Source of the DNA: Tubiluchus corallicola
Lineage: Eukaryota > Priapulida > Priapulimorpha > Priapulimorphida > Tubiluchidae
Reading direction: 5' to 3'
DNA length: 64,000 bases
Assembly (NCBI GenBank): GCA_030141605.1
Contig: JAQGDQ010000042.1
Span: 620,001-684,000 of the forward strand
The position numbers were made by a program, and so were the translations under genes. The notes below the pieces were generated by a model. It searched no databases. It was not told the origin of the DNA and saw only the letters and a program-made list of their open reading frames with translations. Positions 1 to 14,037 of the stretch are shown in pieces. Position 1 is the first letter of the stretch. Each line of letters begins with the position of its first letter.

Positions 1-2507
1 TGTTTTCATTATTTCAGTGTCTAAAAGTTTACGTTTACATTTTTTGTAATTTTCACCAATTATAATCGTACGCCGTATACTTGTGTACGTAAAATTTCAT
101 TTTAAAAATATACACTGCTATCCACTATACCTAGATTTTCTTGATTGCATTGTATTTCATTTCTATTGTAATTTTTGTTTTTGCAACTCGTGACGATTTG
201 TCAGACCGGTAAAGTAATCGATTTTCCTGTATTCTTTTTTGTTCTATAGGCTATCGCTGAGAAACAATATAAAAGGTCTTAGACTATATATGTGGATGTT
301 GAAAGTAAATGAAGAGTTCTACGTGACATGATAATTATCTCTCATGATTACTGCAACTATTGTTATATGATTTTTTTTATAAAATGTAAGGTGGGGACTG
401 TGCAAGAGAGGGTACTTCTGAGCGAGCTTCTGCTTTCCTGGACAACTCTGGCAAGAGGCTGTTGTTTTAAGAAATTAGAGACCCCTGCCACGGAAGGCCT
501 GGTAATATTGAGTTATAAAATGTTGAAAAGGAGTACATGCATAAAATGGATTCCTGGTGTATGTAAACTTTTATACGGTGTGCTGAGCAGTGACATAGGT
601 TATTTAACTAAACATTTTGATTACCTCCAAGTAAATGACTCAGACTGCTATAGAAGCAGTTGCTGAGCTCCCAGAAGTGCTAAGGAGTATGCTAAAAAAA
701 TTGCAAAACAATTAAATGCAGAAAATTATGTACAAAGGTGCTGTGGAATGAAATAAACAGTAAACAAAATAAGAATGATTGCTTGCTTATTCGGCTGAAC
801 AAACAATATTATATAATTTAAAGAAACATCTAATAAATGTGCTAAGCAGTAACCCTACTTTTACAGGAACAATACCTTTGTTATGCAGAATTAGAGACTA
901 TTTATAATTTGGACATCTTAATTTTATCAAAAATAAAGTGTTTTCCTCCACAGCAAAAGGCTCACTATAACTAGCGTTTTTAACTAGCTCGTCAAAACGT
1001 CTAACGTACGGCGAGAAAAAAGCTCTTGCAAAAAGCACTGTAACACTGGAGCGATAAAAATGCCAGTGTAAACATTAATTACAGCCAGAAACGATATCGC
1101 TCCTCAAAATGCCACAAAAACACTCGTGAAAACGTCTAATGCTGTAGCGAGAAAAAAGCTCTTGCATTTTCTTGCTACGCCACAAAAACGCCGTTGAATA
1201 TGGGTATCGCAGCATTTTTGCTGCAGGTTTCGTAATGAGCATGTCACTGAACATTGAACAATGTTGTTGTACATAGTTCTAGTGCAACAGTAGGTGTGGC
1301 AATTGACTTTAAATGAAGCTCAGTCTGGCTATTCCGGGTTCAGTTTTAGTGAGTAACTGCATTCTAAACATCTTACCAAACTCTGAGGTATCCTTTTTTA
1401 GTAATTCTGTCACTATCTTCTCCAAGAAACAATAAGATTACGCCAAGCAATCAAGTTACGAGCTGGTTGTCATCTTATTTTGTATTGTCTCTTGTGTGGT
1501 AAGCACTTCACAGCCGTCCGGGCAAAATTTTCACTCAAAATTAGATGACAAGCATTATACTTCATAAAAATACATGCCAGCTAGACATTTAATTACTTTA
1601 TTAATAATAATAATAATAATAATTGTTTAGGAAACAGTTCAGGAATAACATCTAAAATCAACTCAATGATTATTTCCAATGTGGTCCCCATTTATGCTAT
1701 TACCTGCACGGTTGGTCGAAGAACCAGCTGTATAACTTTTTAAGTCTATCGCGCAACGATGTCCGTTTTCACTGAGTGTTTAAAGCGCAGTGATCGAAAA
1801 AGCTTCTAAGCTGCTAGTGAAAACACTGGAGTGTTCTTCATTCATTTTCATATGGAAAGCGATATTCATTTTCACTGAGCATTAAAAATGACGTAATAAA
1901 CGCAGCTTTAAAAACTCTAGTCAAAACAGACCGTTTACTTGTAATTACTGTGACAAATGAGAAACCTGCTTCTTACAGCCTTCCAACTTTCATCATTTGT
2001 TTGTAATCATAGTGTGAATTAGTAGTGCAGCAAACAGTTTGAATGATCAAACAGTTATGCTGTTTATATAAGCCAGACCAGGGAACATCTTACCAACAGG
2101 GTGGTGGAGCATGCACAGGAATTTTTGTTTTCAACACCATTAGCAATTTAATCCCTTGTATGTTGGGGATTTTGTGTCCTTTCATTGTAATGTCTGCAAC
2201 AAATAGTGTCCCGGGCTTCAAATTTTGGAGGCCTTGCATATTATTGAAAAACAGCCTCAGCTCAACACTGAACACAGTACTAGCCCATTGTATTTTCAAT
2301 ATGCAGGTGGTTTAAATAAATAAACTTGACTTGCCTGTTATTCGATAATATTTCTTTCCACCATTCATGCAAATTTGTGAATGCTTGTTGTGTTATGTTT
2401 GTTTAGACTGTGATTTCTCAGATGCCTTTTAATATGTGCTTTGATTGTTCACAAGACACATTACATATTTGGTAAATAATATTTAGGTTTCTCTTCATAA
2501 TTTTGCT
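1..2507. other. Non-coding, repeat-like 5' flank
   Basis: No conserved coding exon was recognised on either strand. The open frames here are short and have no family resemblance. An imperfect hairpin (ACACTGG ... CCAGTGT) sits near 1039-1068, and related CACTGG-type words recur near 1822-1835 in the opposite sense. The stretch is therefore probably derived from an old non-autonomous transposon, but I could not fix its ends. A short (AAT)n run lies near 1605-1625. The sequence does not resemble the region before the second CHMP5 copy, so it lies outside the duplicated unit. Confidence 0.5.
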
Positions 2508-2605
2508 GACTTTGCAATGATTGTACCAAAGAAGTGACTGAATATAAATTTTAGTTCGTGATTGGTTTGTAGACTTGGTGGTCACTAAATTGTTTTTCTG
2601 TCACA

Positions 2606-5600
2606 ATGAATCGTCTTTTTGGATCATCGAAGCCAAAAGCTCCACCTCCAAATCTCTCGGACTGTATTAGTAATGTAAGTGCAACAGCTGCATTATTTAA
2701 TAAATGTTAGTCTACATTTGTGTTTACGAATACTGAAAAGCTTTTTAAAAACTTTTTCAAGTCCAAAATATTTAACATGTTTTAGCTATAAGCAGAAGAG
2801 TATTGATGGTAAAACTGTAAGTGATGTGGGTGTTTGTGTTACGCTATAAATTGTAGTTGTCTCTGAATGGTGTTCAGATTTTGTGCCACGCTTATGATCT
2901 TGCTTTGGTTGCTGGGTTCACGGACCGCAGTTTTAGTATAAAATATGTATACCAGAACAGTCGGTGAGATTTACACATCAATCGAACAGCGTGCACAGAA
3001 TTAAAAAAATTTTCAACTTAAATTTAAACTGCAGCAGCTTAAAACTATATTTGTATAGCAAATAGTGCTATTTTGTTTTAGTGCAAAATAGATAAAAGTG
3101 CATTTTAACCAATGGCGTGCCTGAATTACTGTTATACCCAACCAACCAGTGGTGTCGGGCGTAATTAACCGATTTAAATAACAATTAGCCAATCAAAAAT
3201 AGCTCAAGTTGTTGTACCGTGGCTGTTGGAAGAACTGTTCAGTTAGAAAACTTGTATCACTTTTCTACTACAAAAATTATGTATAATAATCTTGCACTTT
3301 AGCCATTCAGCAATATAGATTTTTTTATTAGTATTGGACAATTATTTTTATATGATGGCTTTTGAATCAGATTCACATTGACTGAGAAAAGTTGAGAAAT
3401 TTTCCTTGTATTTTAGGTTGACAGCCGTTCAGAGTCAATTGAAAAGAAAATATCCAAATTGGATGCAGAATTAAAAAAATACAAAGATCAGATGAAAAAG
3501 ATGAGAGATGGACCTTCAAAAGTAAGGTTATTTTGTAGTAGTGAACAGCCCCGATAATTATTTAAATATGAACACCCTGACCTGTATTTTGAACTTATTT
3601 TTTGCCGAAAAGACAATGCTTGTTTTTTGTAGCTGGTATCAGAACTTTATTTGTTGCAATAATTTATACAAAATGGTTTTTAACCTAAGCATGATTACTG
3701 AGCATGTTTTTTATATTTTGTATGATTGTACAAACATATTTGCTTGCTTGTTGCTGCAACACGAAAAAGGAAGATGTTTGTTATTTTGTTTCTCAAAAAT
3801 TTTCTCTGTTTCTAGAATATGGTAAAGCAGAAAGCTATGCGAGTCTTAAAACAAAAAAGAATGTAAGTTTTGTGATTCTCTGCTAAAATAGTTGCTTTCA
3901 CTAAATGCATATCACCTTTTTCTTCTATTTTGACATGATAATTGTGAACTAACAAGTTATCGTATCTATTAATTTTGGTTGTGCGGAGTACATATGTATA
4001 TATGTTTCGAGGCTACAGCTCCAATGACAGCACCATTTCCAGCAAAAGGTTTCGATCTACTATCTTGCCATTGGGGGGTTTATTTTTCAAACCAGGCCCA
4101 ATGGGATGAATGGGGGGGGCAAAAAATGCCAGAAAGGGCTCTCTTTTGGCCGTTCTTTGCAAAACTCATACTTCTTATTTCTGGAGAACAGGAATGGGCC
4201 ACGATAGCCCGTTCAGCGGTGGATGGAGTATGCGTTTGAATTTGCGGGAGGGCCACGGTTCCCTGACTCAACTCCTGATTGTTTCCAAAATTTGACTAAA
4301 CAACCTACAGAAAAAACGTTCTAGCAGTGCCTGTTGAGTCTCTTGGAAGGAGATATATTATGGCTGTTTAGAAAGAGGAAGAAAAGGGCTACATGATGGT
4401 GTGGGCTACATTTTAGGAAACCTCCACCGTGAGGAGCTGTGATGAGTTGATTGGAGATTCCATTTTGGACGATTTTCGTTTGGAAAACTGCTGAAGCAAA
4501 GCCATTGTTCTGACGTCATTCCATTGTACTGTGTTTATAACTTTATATATTTCAGTAAAAGCTGCTGCTGGCTTTGCATTAGGTAAATAAACGAACACTA
4601 GGTAGAATGTTCGTGCATTGTTGATTATAAGTGGATTTATAAGCAAAATTTTTTGCAGGGCATTTGTTCATAATCTGTTAATACATATGATGTTTTTTCT
4701 TATTAAATATAAATGGTGATCAGTATGCCTGATTGATATTATTGATATCTTTCTTACAGGTATGAGCAGCAGCGAGACAATTTAATGCAGCAGTCTTTCA
4801 ATATGGAGCAGGCTAACTTTGCGACACAAACGCTTAAGGACACAAAAACAACGGTAAGGCATTCAGAGGCATTCTTACACTTGTGCAAAACCAAAGTGAA
4901 AAAACTTTGGTGACAAAATAGATCAAATTGATGACAGTTAAGGTTTAGGTTTTTTCACGCCACTTTTATACTATAGTACTGTTTCATACTTGTCAGGCAC
5001 ATAGCACATGCAATTTTCAGTTTTTAAATACTCCATTTTTATTAGGGTAGTTTGTATTTAAACATTTCAGTTTGTATGTAGTGCTGTTTTTACTGGTAGT
5101 AATAAGATTGAAATAACAAATATTTCTTTTGTAAATATTTGTCAGTGCTGAATTCATTTAACTATAAATTAATTATCAAGAGGTTATTTGCGTGTTCTTA
5201 CTAATTAACTTGCTAAAATGAAATATCCTTGAGAGCTTTATCAAAATTTGCGCCTTAACATGAGGTTTAACTATTTTGGTATAATAAATGCAACCTCAGC
5301 TTCATGTCAGATGATATATGAAGTAGCATAAAACTGACTTTCCCTAAACAAGATATGTGATTCTAAATTTTTTTAATTACAGTCAGTTCTTGTTATAACG
5401 CCCAAATTTTTCACAAAACAAAATGTCTTTATTTGCATAGGCATGTAGGCATTAATGCACCTCGTTCTAATGCTGAACTCGTTACATCGCCAACTTTTTT
5501 GCTGTTCCTAAGTAGGTGGTATAAAGAAGTTTTACTGTTTTAGTAATTTGTAGTGAATAATTGATCTTTCTATAATACAGGTTGATGCAATGAAAATGGG

Positions 5601-8600
5601 AATGAAAGAAATGAAGAAGGACTATGCAAAAGTTAACATTGATGAAATTGAGGTAAGTAAAATTCAATGCGTGACTGTTCATCAAGCAGTCCAAAATGGA
5701 TGAGCAAAACTGTAACATGAAGGAGACTAATAAGTAAGCATTGCCTTATGCAAAGACAAGTCTAGATGCTATTCAAAAATAAGAGAGTAATTTTATAGAT
5801 TTCTCTTTTGCTGGATTTCATGATTTTTATCAAAGCAAGCAGTATACATTATATACTGTTTCATTAATTTTGTCATGCTTTAAACCGTTTCACAGTTGTC
5901 TGGTATTTTAAGTAGGTGATACTTACTGTAACTACTTTCTGTTTTGGACAGTAGAACTTGTAAACGTAACAAGTTACCCTGTAACAAGTCTGTGCACTCT
6001 AACAGTGCTTGCAGTAATCCTCAGTATAATATACTTGTACAAGCTTGACATTTCAATTTGTATAAGCTAACCAAGTTATTAAAGTTAAAAATGTTTGAAA
6101 CAAGATTACTATAGCAATAGATATTCAGCCGTGTTGTAAACATTTCTGTCACTAACAAATAAGTAACAGGAAATGTAACGTTCTCTTTTAAAATTGTAAA
6201 ATATTCAGCACCGTATAGTACTACGGCATTAATCCGGTATTTCATTTACTATAAAGATTGTCATTTTTATTTTAAGAAATAAACTGTAAGTGTCATTTTA
6301 CAGTGTGCTGAAAATTTGCCACTTTCAGAATCTGCAAGATGATTTGGAAGACATGTTAGAACAAGCTAATGAAGTACAAGAGACGCTTGGTCGATCGTAT
6401 GGAATGCCAGAATTAGATGATGATGAACTTGAAGCTGGTATGTTCTTGCTTGTTAATCTTTTATCACTCTCTGTCATTATTTTTCTTACATTAATTTATG
6501 TATTACCCAAGGTCACAAAAATTGTATTCGCTTGTTTGAATCAACGGCACACTATAACGTGGAAGTTTGTAGCGTGCATTCACACATCCTTTACATATGC
6601 AAATACCTAGTGCTAGTTGTTTACAGGTACTTTACTTTGATTTAGTTATATGCCACCAGTAAGCTCCGCCGCTGTTGTCTTTCCCAGGCACAAACCTGTC
6701 ATAATAAGAATCAGCGCTCTCGCACTGCTGATGCATAATAAACAACGTTCATCTTTACAAATTTACTGATAAAAATAAAAATTAGTTTGTTAAAATAAAT
6801 TGATTTTTGGTATAAATAGATCAGTAAAACAGTACATTTTCGTGCCCAAATTGTAAACAAAATGTATTTACTGTATAACATATAGAACAAACTGTGGCAA
6901 ACCACAATGCAAACTGTTATTTACAATCCTCGCTAGCCTCAGCTTATCTACAAAGTTCAGATTACTGGTTAAAGCAGGTATACATTGTAGAGGTTAGGTA
7001 CCCTGTGTACTTGACACAGTTTCAAAGGTGGAAAAGAAGCCAGAGCGTAAACAGAAAATAGTTATCTGGTTTAGTATGTTAGAATGTTGCTGAGTCCTAA
7101 TTTTGCTATAATTCAAAATTTCAAAGTCAGCTTGCTGGCAAAATTAAAACATCCGGTTTTATGAAGTAGCAGTATGCAGTTTCTCCAAGCCGTATTTACA
7201 GTCCTTGCATTGTAAACTCTAGAGTCTGTGGACTGCTGACTCAAGTACTATGTATGACTTGCTTATTATTGTCAGAAATTAATTCGATTCTCGTCCCACA
7301 TGTTAAAAGATAATAAAGGCTTTTCAATTTTTACTTGTTTGTCAGATATTATGTTAAGCTGTTTCAACAGAGCACAGAAAACTGCACACAATTATGCGAG
7401 AGCAATATCATGCTTGAATTAATTGCATCCTTTATTATAGCAATATTATGCACTTAAGCCTCTAAGACATTTAGCTTAGCTGTGGCTAGGTGTTGTTTGC
7501 CGCTAAGAGGCAAAATGATTCCTACACTGAGTATAGAGTACTGATGCTCTATGCCACCGCCACTGATTCTAATCACATTACTTAGATTCGTTGCCGAAAA
7601 ATCTGTGTAACGGATGTAACACATGTCCATGAATACTCAGATTGCATTTTTCACATGCTTCACCACACTGCATGCCGAAATCTGCCACTTGAGAACAGGG
7701 CTTATTCAATGAGATTTTGTAGCATGACTGAAGCATGGCTCAAGTATCAACGATATCCCTTTAAGATGAGCCACTAAACCAGCAAAGGTGTCTCAAGTAC
7801 GACTGCATGTATTCATATCCTCTCACTACAAAGTAAACAAATGATACCCAGTCCTGAGTGAGCTAGTATCAAAAAAAGAACCCAGGCCGCCAAACACCAT
7901 TAACATGCCTGTCCAATCAGCCTTGAATCTCATCACATCTTACGTTGTCATTAAAACTAACTATGTAGCAGAAGAATAAATAATTGTTGTTTAGCATAAA
8001 TATTTGTTTTTTGTGGGAAGATTTTGTGAATTTAGCCATTACATGCACATGGCCTGTTTATTATTAAACTTAAAAAGTTAACTTTTGTTTGCAAAAAATG
8101 TTTTTAAACTCAATTTGTCTGTTTAAGCCATAATTTTTTGGTAACATTCCATAGTGTCTTCTATGTTAATAGTGTAATTATTTAGTTTTGTTTCAACTTA
8201 TTATCAAGTTAAATTCTATTTAAAGCTGAACTTTTTTTGATATCCCATTTTTAGAACTTGACGCTCTCGGAGATGAAATAGCTTTAGATGACGATACATC
8301 ATTTTTAGATGATGCTATTTCAGCACCCAATGCTCCCAGTAAAGAACCAGGAGCAGACAGTATAGCAGTTAGTGAGGTGAGAAAACCCTCAATTTGCATT
8401 TGCTTTTTGTTAAAGGAAAAGGCAAAGGTCATTAACCTGGTCATACAATTTTTAGTACAACTAATTAACAATTAAAAGTTCTGAAATTATCATGCATGTC
8501 TCTACTTCCTGCTCTAAGATTGACCAAACATACTTGTATTGATTTTTATCTCGCATCCATAGGCGTAGCATAGGTGTGGGACACGGGGTAATCGCTCCGG

Positions 8601-9941
8601 GCGCAAGGGTGAGAGAACGCAAAAGTTTTTTAGAGTTCAATGACTGTTACTTATTAATTACTAATCTGACATTTACAAAATTATTAACAAAAGTTTTCAA
8701 ACTATGACAAAATTGCATAGTCAGAGATCATCATAGCTAATTTAATTACTATGTACAGCCTAAAAAGGCCAATGTTGCTGGTTAATAGTGTGTGTAGAGT
8801 GTTGTGCCTCTTTGCAGATCGATAATTTTGGGAGAAACAGTGTCGTCATTCTCTAAGTGCCGATTGTATTATTGTGAACACCTGTGAATGTTTAAGGACT
8901 GTCGTGTTACACACAACTAATGCATAGAAAAGAGTCACTCTGGTGCAGTACCGCAAATCCAAACTCAGGGCGATTCTTAGGAAAAATTCGATTTCTGTAT
9001 CTCCTCATGCCGGGCTCAGGGACATAAGAAACGTGCACAATTTGCAGCTTCACCCACGAAACAAATGATCAGAACATTAAAAAGTTAGGGCACCAAAAAT
9101 TTTTTGGCCAGTGGGTGCGATATGCACTTGTTGCACCACCGAAAGTTTTTGTTACCATATGAAGGCAATTCTAAAGTTTTGCAGCTGACTCAGAAATATC
9201 ACAAATTTTCCTATTTAAATCTTTGTATCTAAATCTAGGAACACAAAAATTTATAACTTTTTTATTGAAAATTGTCGCAACAACCTTCTTGTGCACACAC
9301 ACTTTTACGCTGTAATAAGAACTGCAAGTACTGTACATAATAAAATTGTAGATTTGTGTTCACTGTTCAGGTAAACGTGCAATTCTGTGAAACTAATAGG
9401 CGCTGGGCTGGCTAATTTTTTGGAGTTTAAGTTTCGGCTTGTTAAAATAACTATTTCGTCACTTTGTCTTAGTGCACTGGCTGAGTTGCAGAGTTATTGT
9501 ACTATTGTTAGTGTAAAAATTTGTTATAATAAAATAAAATGGGATTTGTAAGATTAATCACCTAACTTTATTGGTTTCAACACTTTGTTGTATATTGTTT
9601 TTTGTACGAGAGAAATAAATAAATTGAAATTTAAATTCAAATGAATGATCATGATTTTAAAAACAATTTACTAACTACACGGACTTTTTTACTGTTGAAG
9701 CTTTCCAAGAAGTTTACATTTCGCCACACAGTTTAAAAATCCTAACCCTAATTCACTTCACAAACTAATTTCTTGTGTGTGGGGAATTGTAAAGTAAAAT
9801 TTAACTTTTCGAATTAAAGTAAGCCTTGCCTTTTCCTTCTATATTCATTGGTACAGTAATGTAATTACCATAATGGAATAATCGCTCTTTTAGGGAGGAG
9901 TGCCAGTTGATGAATTCGGATTACCACAATTGCGTGCATAG
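2606..9941 (+). CDS. CHMP5: CHMP5, copy 1 (ESCRT-III-associated protein)
   Basis: Eight exons: 2606-2674, 3417-3521, 3816-3862, 4760-4853, 5581-5652, 6329-6437, 8255-8376, 9894-9941. All have GT-AG borders and the frame stays open for 222 codons (221 residues; the human protein has about 219). CHMP5 is a charged multivesicular body protein of the Snf7 superfamily. It works with ESCRT-III at endosomes and binds VTA1/LIP5, which regulates VPS4. Visible hallmarks are the N-terminal MNRLFG..KPK.PPP motif, a basic helical hairpin (residues about 24-105), an acidic C-terminal half rich in D and E, and the conserved C-terminal DEFGLPQL. Copy 1 keeps F5, K9 and A12 as in the human protein. In exon 5 it has D119, A121 and E127, where copy 2 has E, K and Q. 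Intron 7 is the longest surviving block of shared non-coding repeat. Identity is secure. Confidence 0.96.
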
Positions 9942-11217
9942 AGCTCCACTCGTCATTTGACTGTCGTTTTGTTTGTGAGGACTGGCAGTTGACTCCTCTG
10001 TGATATAGATGTATATTATAAAATGATATATTCTTGTTCATAAAACTTTGAGCTTTGTTAAAAGATCAAACAATTTCCAATTGAAAAACTAAAAATGGAT
10101 TTACATCTTAAATAGCATGGGAAAATATGAGCAACCAACAAGTCACATTTTTGTTATATCTTCTTGGCTAATAAGGCAAGAATATTCTAAAAACAATATA
10201 AATTGAACATTTTGTGTCATTTGATTATTAGAAACCATCACAGAATCTTAGGTTAGAATATTTAACATTAAACTTTTCACAAATTTATATTAATTTTCAT
10301 TGTAAAGTAATAAGTGTTATTAATTGTACAGATAAAATATGTATCACTGAATTTCATTTTTTTCAGTTTTAATTCCCATTTTCTAGTAAAATTTTATTTA
10401 GGAATACTTGTTGATATTTATTTATTTAGATGTTTCCTAGATGTAATGAAATCATTTTTTGGATTGTTTATGCATTATTAATCACCATAAATCTTTGCAA
10501 TTTTTAAAGTAGCTTGTCAATGTACTATGCAAAACAAAAGTTACCCTTTGCTCCATTTGAGGGTATGAAAAGTATTCAAAATATGAATGCTTGAAGTGAA
10601 TGTATCAGCTTTACTGATACATATTATACCTCTTTGTCTGTTATTGTATTGTTGAGATGGACACAGTTGGCAATATCCCATTCTTACCACTGTAAATAAT
10701 GTGACAGTAACTACATTTGCAACATGTTGGCGTTATGATTAGCCCTTTCGTGCCTGTGAGTTTTATATTATCAGAGCTTAGCGTTTATGGAAAAAACTTT
10801 GGCATAGTATAGCAAAATGTTTAGTATTATTGGAACCAACTATTCTTTGGCTTTAATTAACAGTTTATACATTTGAATGTGAAAGAACTATTATAAACTT
10901 AATTAGAGTATAACAAGGTGTGAATTATTTGTTTTTTTTTTGTGAGTTTATTATTTGGTGTTTTACGTATTACATTTTCAAAATTCCACTGTTATAAACA
11001 GTTAAATAAGTGTTTACAGGTCGTGAAATACATAATTCACCAACTGTAATAATCTTGTGATTTAGGCTGTACAAAAAGCGTTACTGAGCCAATTTTTGAT
11101 ATAGAAACACTTTCATGCTGTATTTTGTTGAAGAACTTATTTCTTATGCCGAAAACAAAATCATCATAAAAATTATTTGTTTTATGTTAGTGGCTGTTCT
11201 GGTCTTTATCTTTTTAA
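9942..11217 (+). other. 3' flank of CHMP5 copy 1
   Basis: AT-rich 3' untranslated and intergenic sequence with no coding potential that I recognise. It is shared with 21730-23040 in unit 2. An ATTAAA word near 10265 could act in polyadenylation, but the transcript end cannot be placed. Confidence 0.5.
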
Positions 11218-11622
11218 GAAAAACAAGATGGTTTCTCATATAGTATCCAATTTTAAAGTACGGTAAAAGTATGCATTTTAACACCTATAATAATGGCAAA
11301 AGCAGAAATTGAAGTACGGTGGTACTGTACAATATTCAGTGTGATATACGAAAATTATGCCATATTTTAAGTTTAAAATTCAAATTTCAAGTTTACCGCT
11401 GTGTTTACGCATGAGCTTTCGAACGTGTGCATTACATCAGAACTGAACACCTCTGAACTATGAGAGGTACAGTGCCTTTTTTGTGCAATGCATTTCCCCC
11501 GAGATATAGGCATTAGTGCCCATCTTAACTAGCAAATGGCAAAATACACATAACATTTAGGGAACACGAAATTACGTTTTTTTTGGTGTGGTAATAATTA
11601 TTTCACACAAGTCATTCTTGAA
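11218..11622. mobile_element. TTAA-flanked MITE, copy 1 (truncated)
   Basis: The left end follows TTAA at 11214-11217 and begins GAAAAACAAGATGG. It is homologous to the intact copies at 23041-23304 and 48768-49384. The right end, with its matching inverted repeat, is missing because the sequence passes directly into BEL/Pao coding sequence after the word CATTCTTGAAAA. Target choice suggests a piggyBac-like origin; there is no ORF. Confidence 0.65.
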
Positions 11623-13313
11623 AATCCGGCTGATGATGTTACTCTCGGCCTAGATGCAAATGCACTTTTATGCTCAACCAGATGGAAACATGGACCAGCC
11701 TTCCTGAAACAATCAAAGGAAAATTGGCCAAACTTCGACTTCTTATCAGGAAAGAACTACATGCTGGATGACAAAGAGGTAAAGAGAAAAGTTGCAGCTT
11801 GTGCAATAGAAGTAGTAAGTGAAAAGAGTGTTATAGATAAGCTATGTGAACACTATTCTTCCTTTTTCAGACTGAAACGAGCTGTTGCTTGGCTGATAAA
11901 GGTCAAAAGAAATCTATACAGCCGAATTAGAAGATATAATGAAAATTCATCAATGAAACTAACCTTGTCGGACATTAGTGAAGCTGAAAATGAAATAGTG
12001 AAACACATTCAGCAGATGCATTTCAATAGAGAATACCAGATGTTGTCAAAGGACGTAGGACAATTGGTTCCAAAATCAAGTGATCTCTACAAGCTTGATC
12101 CAGTCATGTCTTCTGGGGGTGTACTGACTATAGGAGGTCGCTTACGCCATGCTGACCTTGCCGACTCAGCAAAACATCCGGTGTTGTTACCTTCCAAACA
12201 CCCATTTTCTAAGCTGGTGATTAGGCACTACCATGACAACTATGGCCATATTGGCAAAGAACACACCATGTCTCTCGTGAGATCCAAGTACTGGATTATA
12301 GGACTTCGTGCAATGACAAACAAGGTAATTCGAGAGTGCAGATTGTGCAGGTTAAAGTTACAATTACCCATGGAGCAAAAATGAGCGATCTGCCACCTGA
12401 AAGAGTTGAAGTTTCCAGATGCTTCGAAAATGTAGACCTAGACTGTTTTGGGCCATACTTAGTTAAAAGAGCACGAAGCCAAGTTAAGCGCTATGGGCTA
12501 ATTACATGCATGGCAACCCGAGCAATTCATTTGGAAGTATTGCACTCTATGGACAGCAGTTCATTGATTAATGCAATTCAACGATTCTCTTGCCGACGAG
12601 GTGAACCAAAAATCATCAGATCTGATTGCGGTACGAACATGGTTGGAGCAGACCGTGAACTCAGGCAGTCAATCAAACAGTTGGAGCAAACAAAGATTTC
12701 TGTTGCAATGCTGAAGCAGAACATAGAATGGAAATTCCACCCACTTGCTGCTCATCACACAGCTGGAGTTTGGGAACGCTTAGTCAAGAGCGTTAAGCGA
12801 GTTTTAAGCTTCGTTATGACCAAGCAAACATTAGATGATGAAGGTTTGCAAACTTACTTTTGTATCGTAGAAAGCATTCTAAATAACAGGCCGATCACGA
12901 GTGTTTCTGATGACATAAAAGACTGTGAAGCACTGACGCCTAATCACCTACTGCAATTACATAAGAACCCAGTTTACGCTCCTTAGCAATTTAGCACAGT
13001 TGACATCTACAAAAAACGTTGGCGACAGATTCAACATATGGCTGACATATTCTGGAGAAGATGGCTTAAGGAATATCTTCCTTTACTTCAGGCACGTTCC
13101 AAGTGTAGTAAAATGAAAAAACCAATTCGCATCGGAGACGTGGTACTCATAAAAGACGAAAATGCTCCTAGAAATTGCTGGTGCCTTGGAAGAGTACAGG
13201 AAGTACATCTTAGCCATGACGGAATCGTACGGACAGCAACCCTGATGACTCAAGGAGGTTTACTGAAACGTCATATCAATCAGCTATGCATGATTGAGGG
13301 AAACAGGGAATAA
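11623..13313 (+). pseudogene. BEL/Pao retrotransposon pol fragment (integrase part), disrupted
   Basis: Three open pieces read as the C-terminal end of a BEL/Pao polyprotein. The first runs about 11623-12384: it begins NPADDVT.GLDA, includes a GP.FL motif, and ends in the integrase zinc-binding region with GHIGKEHT and CRLC. The second, 12336-12986, carries the integrase core, with D in VDLDCFGPY and a later SDCGTN, plus an HHTAGVWERLVKS block typical of the third catalytic (E) region. The third, 13038-13313, resembles the DUF5641 tail found after Pao integrases ([19 protein letters not shown]). One frameshift near 12340-12380 and one stop codon at 12984-12986 break the frame. Gag, protease and reverse transcriptase are absent, so it is 5'-truncated and not functional. 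It lies exactly at the joint between the two CHMP5 units. Confidence 0.88.
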
Positions 13314-13348
13314 ACTGCAATTGGTAAATGCTTTGTCACATCGCATTT

Positions 13349-13358
13349 AAGGAGGCGG
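13349..13358 (+). other. Putative polypurine tract of the BEL/Pao element
   Basis: AAGGAGGCGG lies 35 bases after the last BEL/Pao stop codon and directly before a TG dinucleotide. This is the expected place for the priming site of plus-strand synthesis at the edge of a 3' LTR. Confidence 0.55.
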
Positions 13359-14037
13359 TGTAGGGAATTTCGCTAAGTATCGCGTTGGTCACGTGACCAC
13401 GTTCACTCACCTGTGCAGATCTGTTTCTACCTGGGCAAGTGAGTTAGCTGGCAGACGTTAACAGGCTTCTTTAAAAGTAGTTTTTCACAGTATGATAGTG
13501 ATAATTTGTCAGATATATTGGTAAATACTAGATTTGCTTTATGGAGACATACGATGTAAGTAAATATATCATTTTGTATCATTTTGATTGAACTGATCAC
13601 TTTGAACATTTTAGTTTAATTAATGACAATCTTATAATTTGATAGAACGTGTTACATAGTATAAATTAGTAAAATTACCAAATTAGGTTTACTTAATGTT
13701 TGTGTTTAGTAAAGTCTAGAACTACAGAATTTAATGCAAATTTGTAAAATAGCTTTTTTTATTTATTTATTTTTCAATAGAAATGACGTATTAAATGCTA
13801 CAATATTTTGTTGGAATATGGCGGACATTGATTGTAGTACATTTCTTTATAAAACATTCAATATCTTATTCTTTATTTCTTTTTTCCATTCAGACTTTTT
13901 CATGACCTTCACCCTTTCTTTATTACTATCTATGGTATATTTTTTGCAGCCTCAACTACTTCATTATACCATGACTTTTCATGTGCACTGTTTATTTGCA
14001 TTTCGAGTACCTCAAATGCTAATCTCTTTGGTTTTTG
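13359..14037 (+). other. Putative BEL/Pao 3' LTR and spacer before unit 2
   Basis: The segment begins TGTAGGGAATTTCGC right after the polypurine tract, as a BEL LTR would. The right LTR end is not identifiable, because no second LTR copy exists in the window for comparison. Somewhere before 14038 the element gives way to ordinary AT-rich DNA. No coding feature was recognised; open frames here are chance ones. Confidence 0.4.

Larger units (their letters stand above)
2508..11622 (+). repeat. Segmental tandem duplication, unit 1
   Basis: From about 2508 this sequence matches 14038 onward almost base for base through exons, all seven introns and the 3' flank of CHMP5, with small indels. The match begins just before the GACTTTGCA word upstream of the start codon. 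It ends inside a TTAA-flanked MITE at about 11622, where BEL/Pao sequence takes over. Introns are nearly as similar as exons, so the duplication is recent or has been homogenised by gene conversion. An alternative, two alleles wrongly placed in tandem by assembly, cannot be excluded from sequence alone. Confidence 0.9.

Noticed and set aside
1030-1840. Single hAT-like element bounded by CCAGTGT words
   Set aside because: The inverted words are only about 7 bases and I found no target duplication or consistent ends.
8560-9130. Separate transposon in CHMP5 intron 7 (GTAGCATAGG...CACCACCG)
   Set aside because: The sequence looks repeat-like and is present in both units, but no inverted ends or target duplication could be matched.
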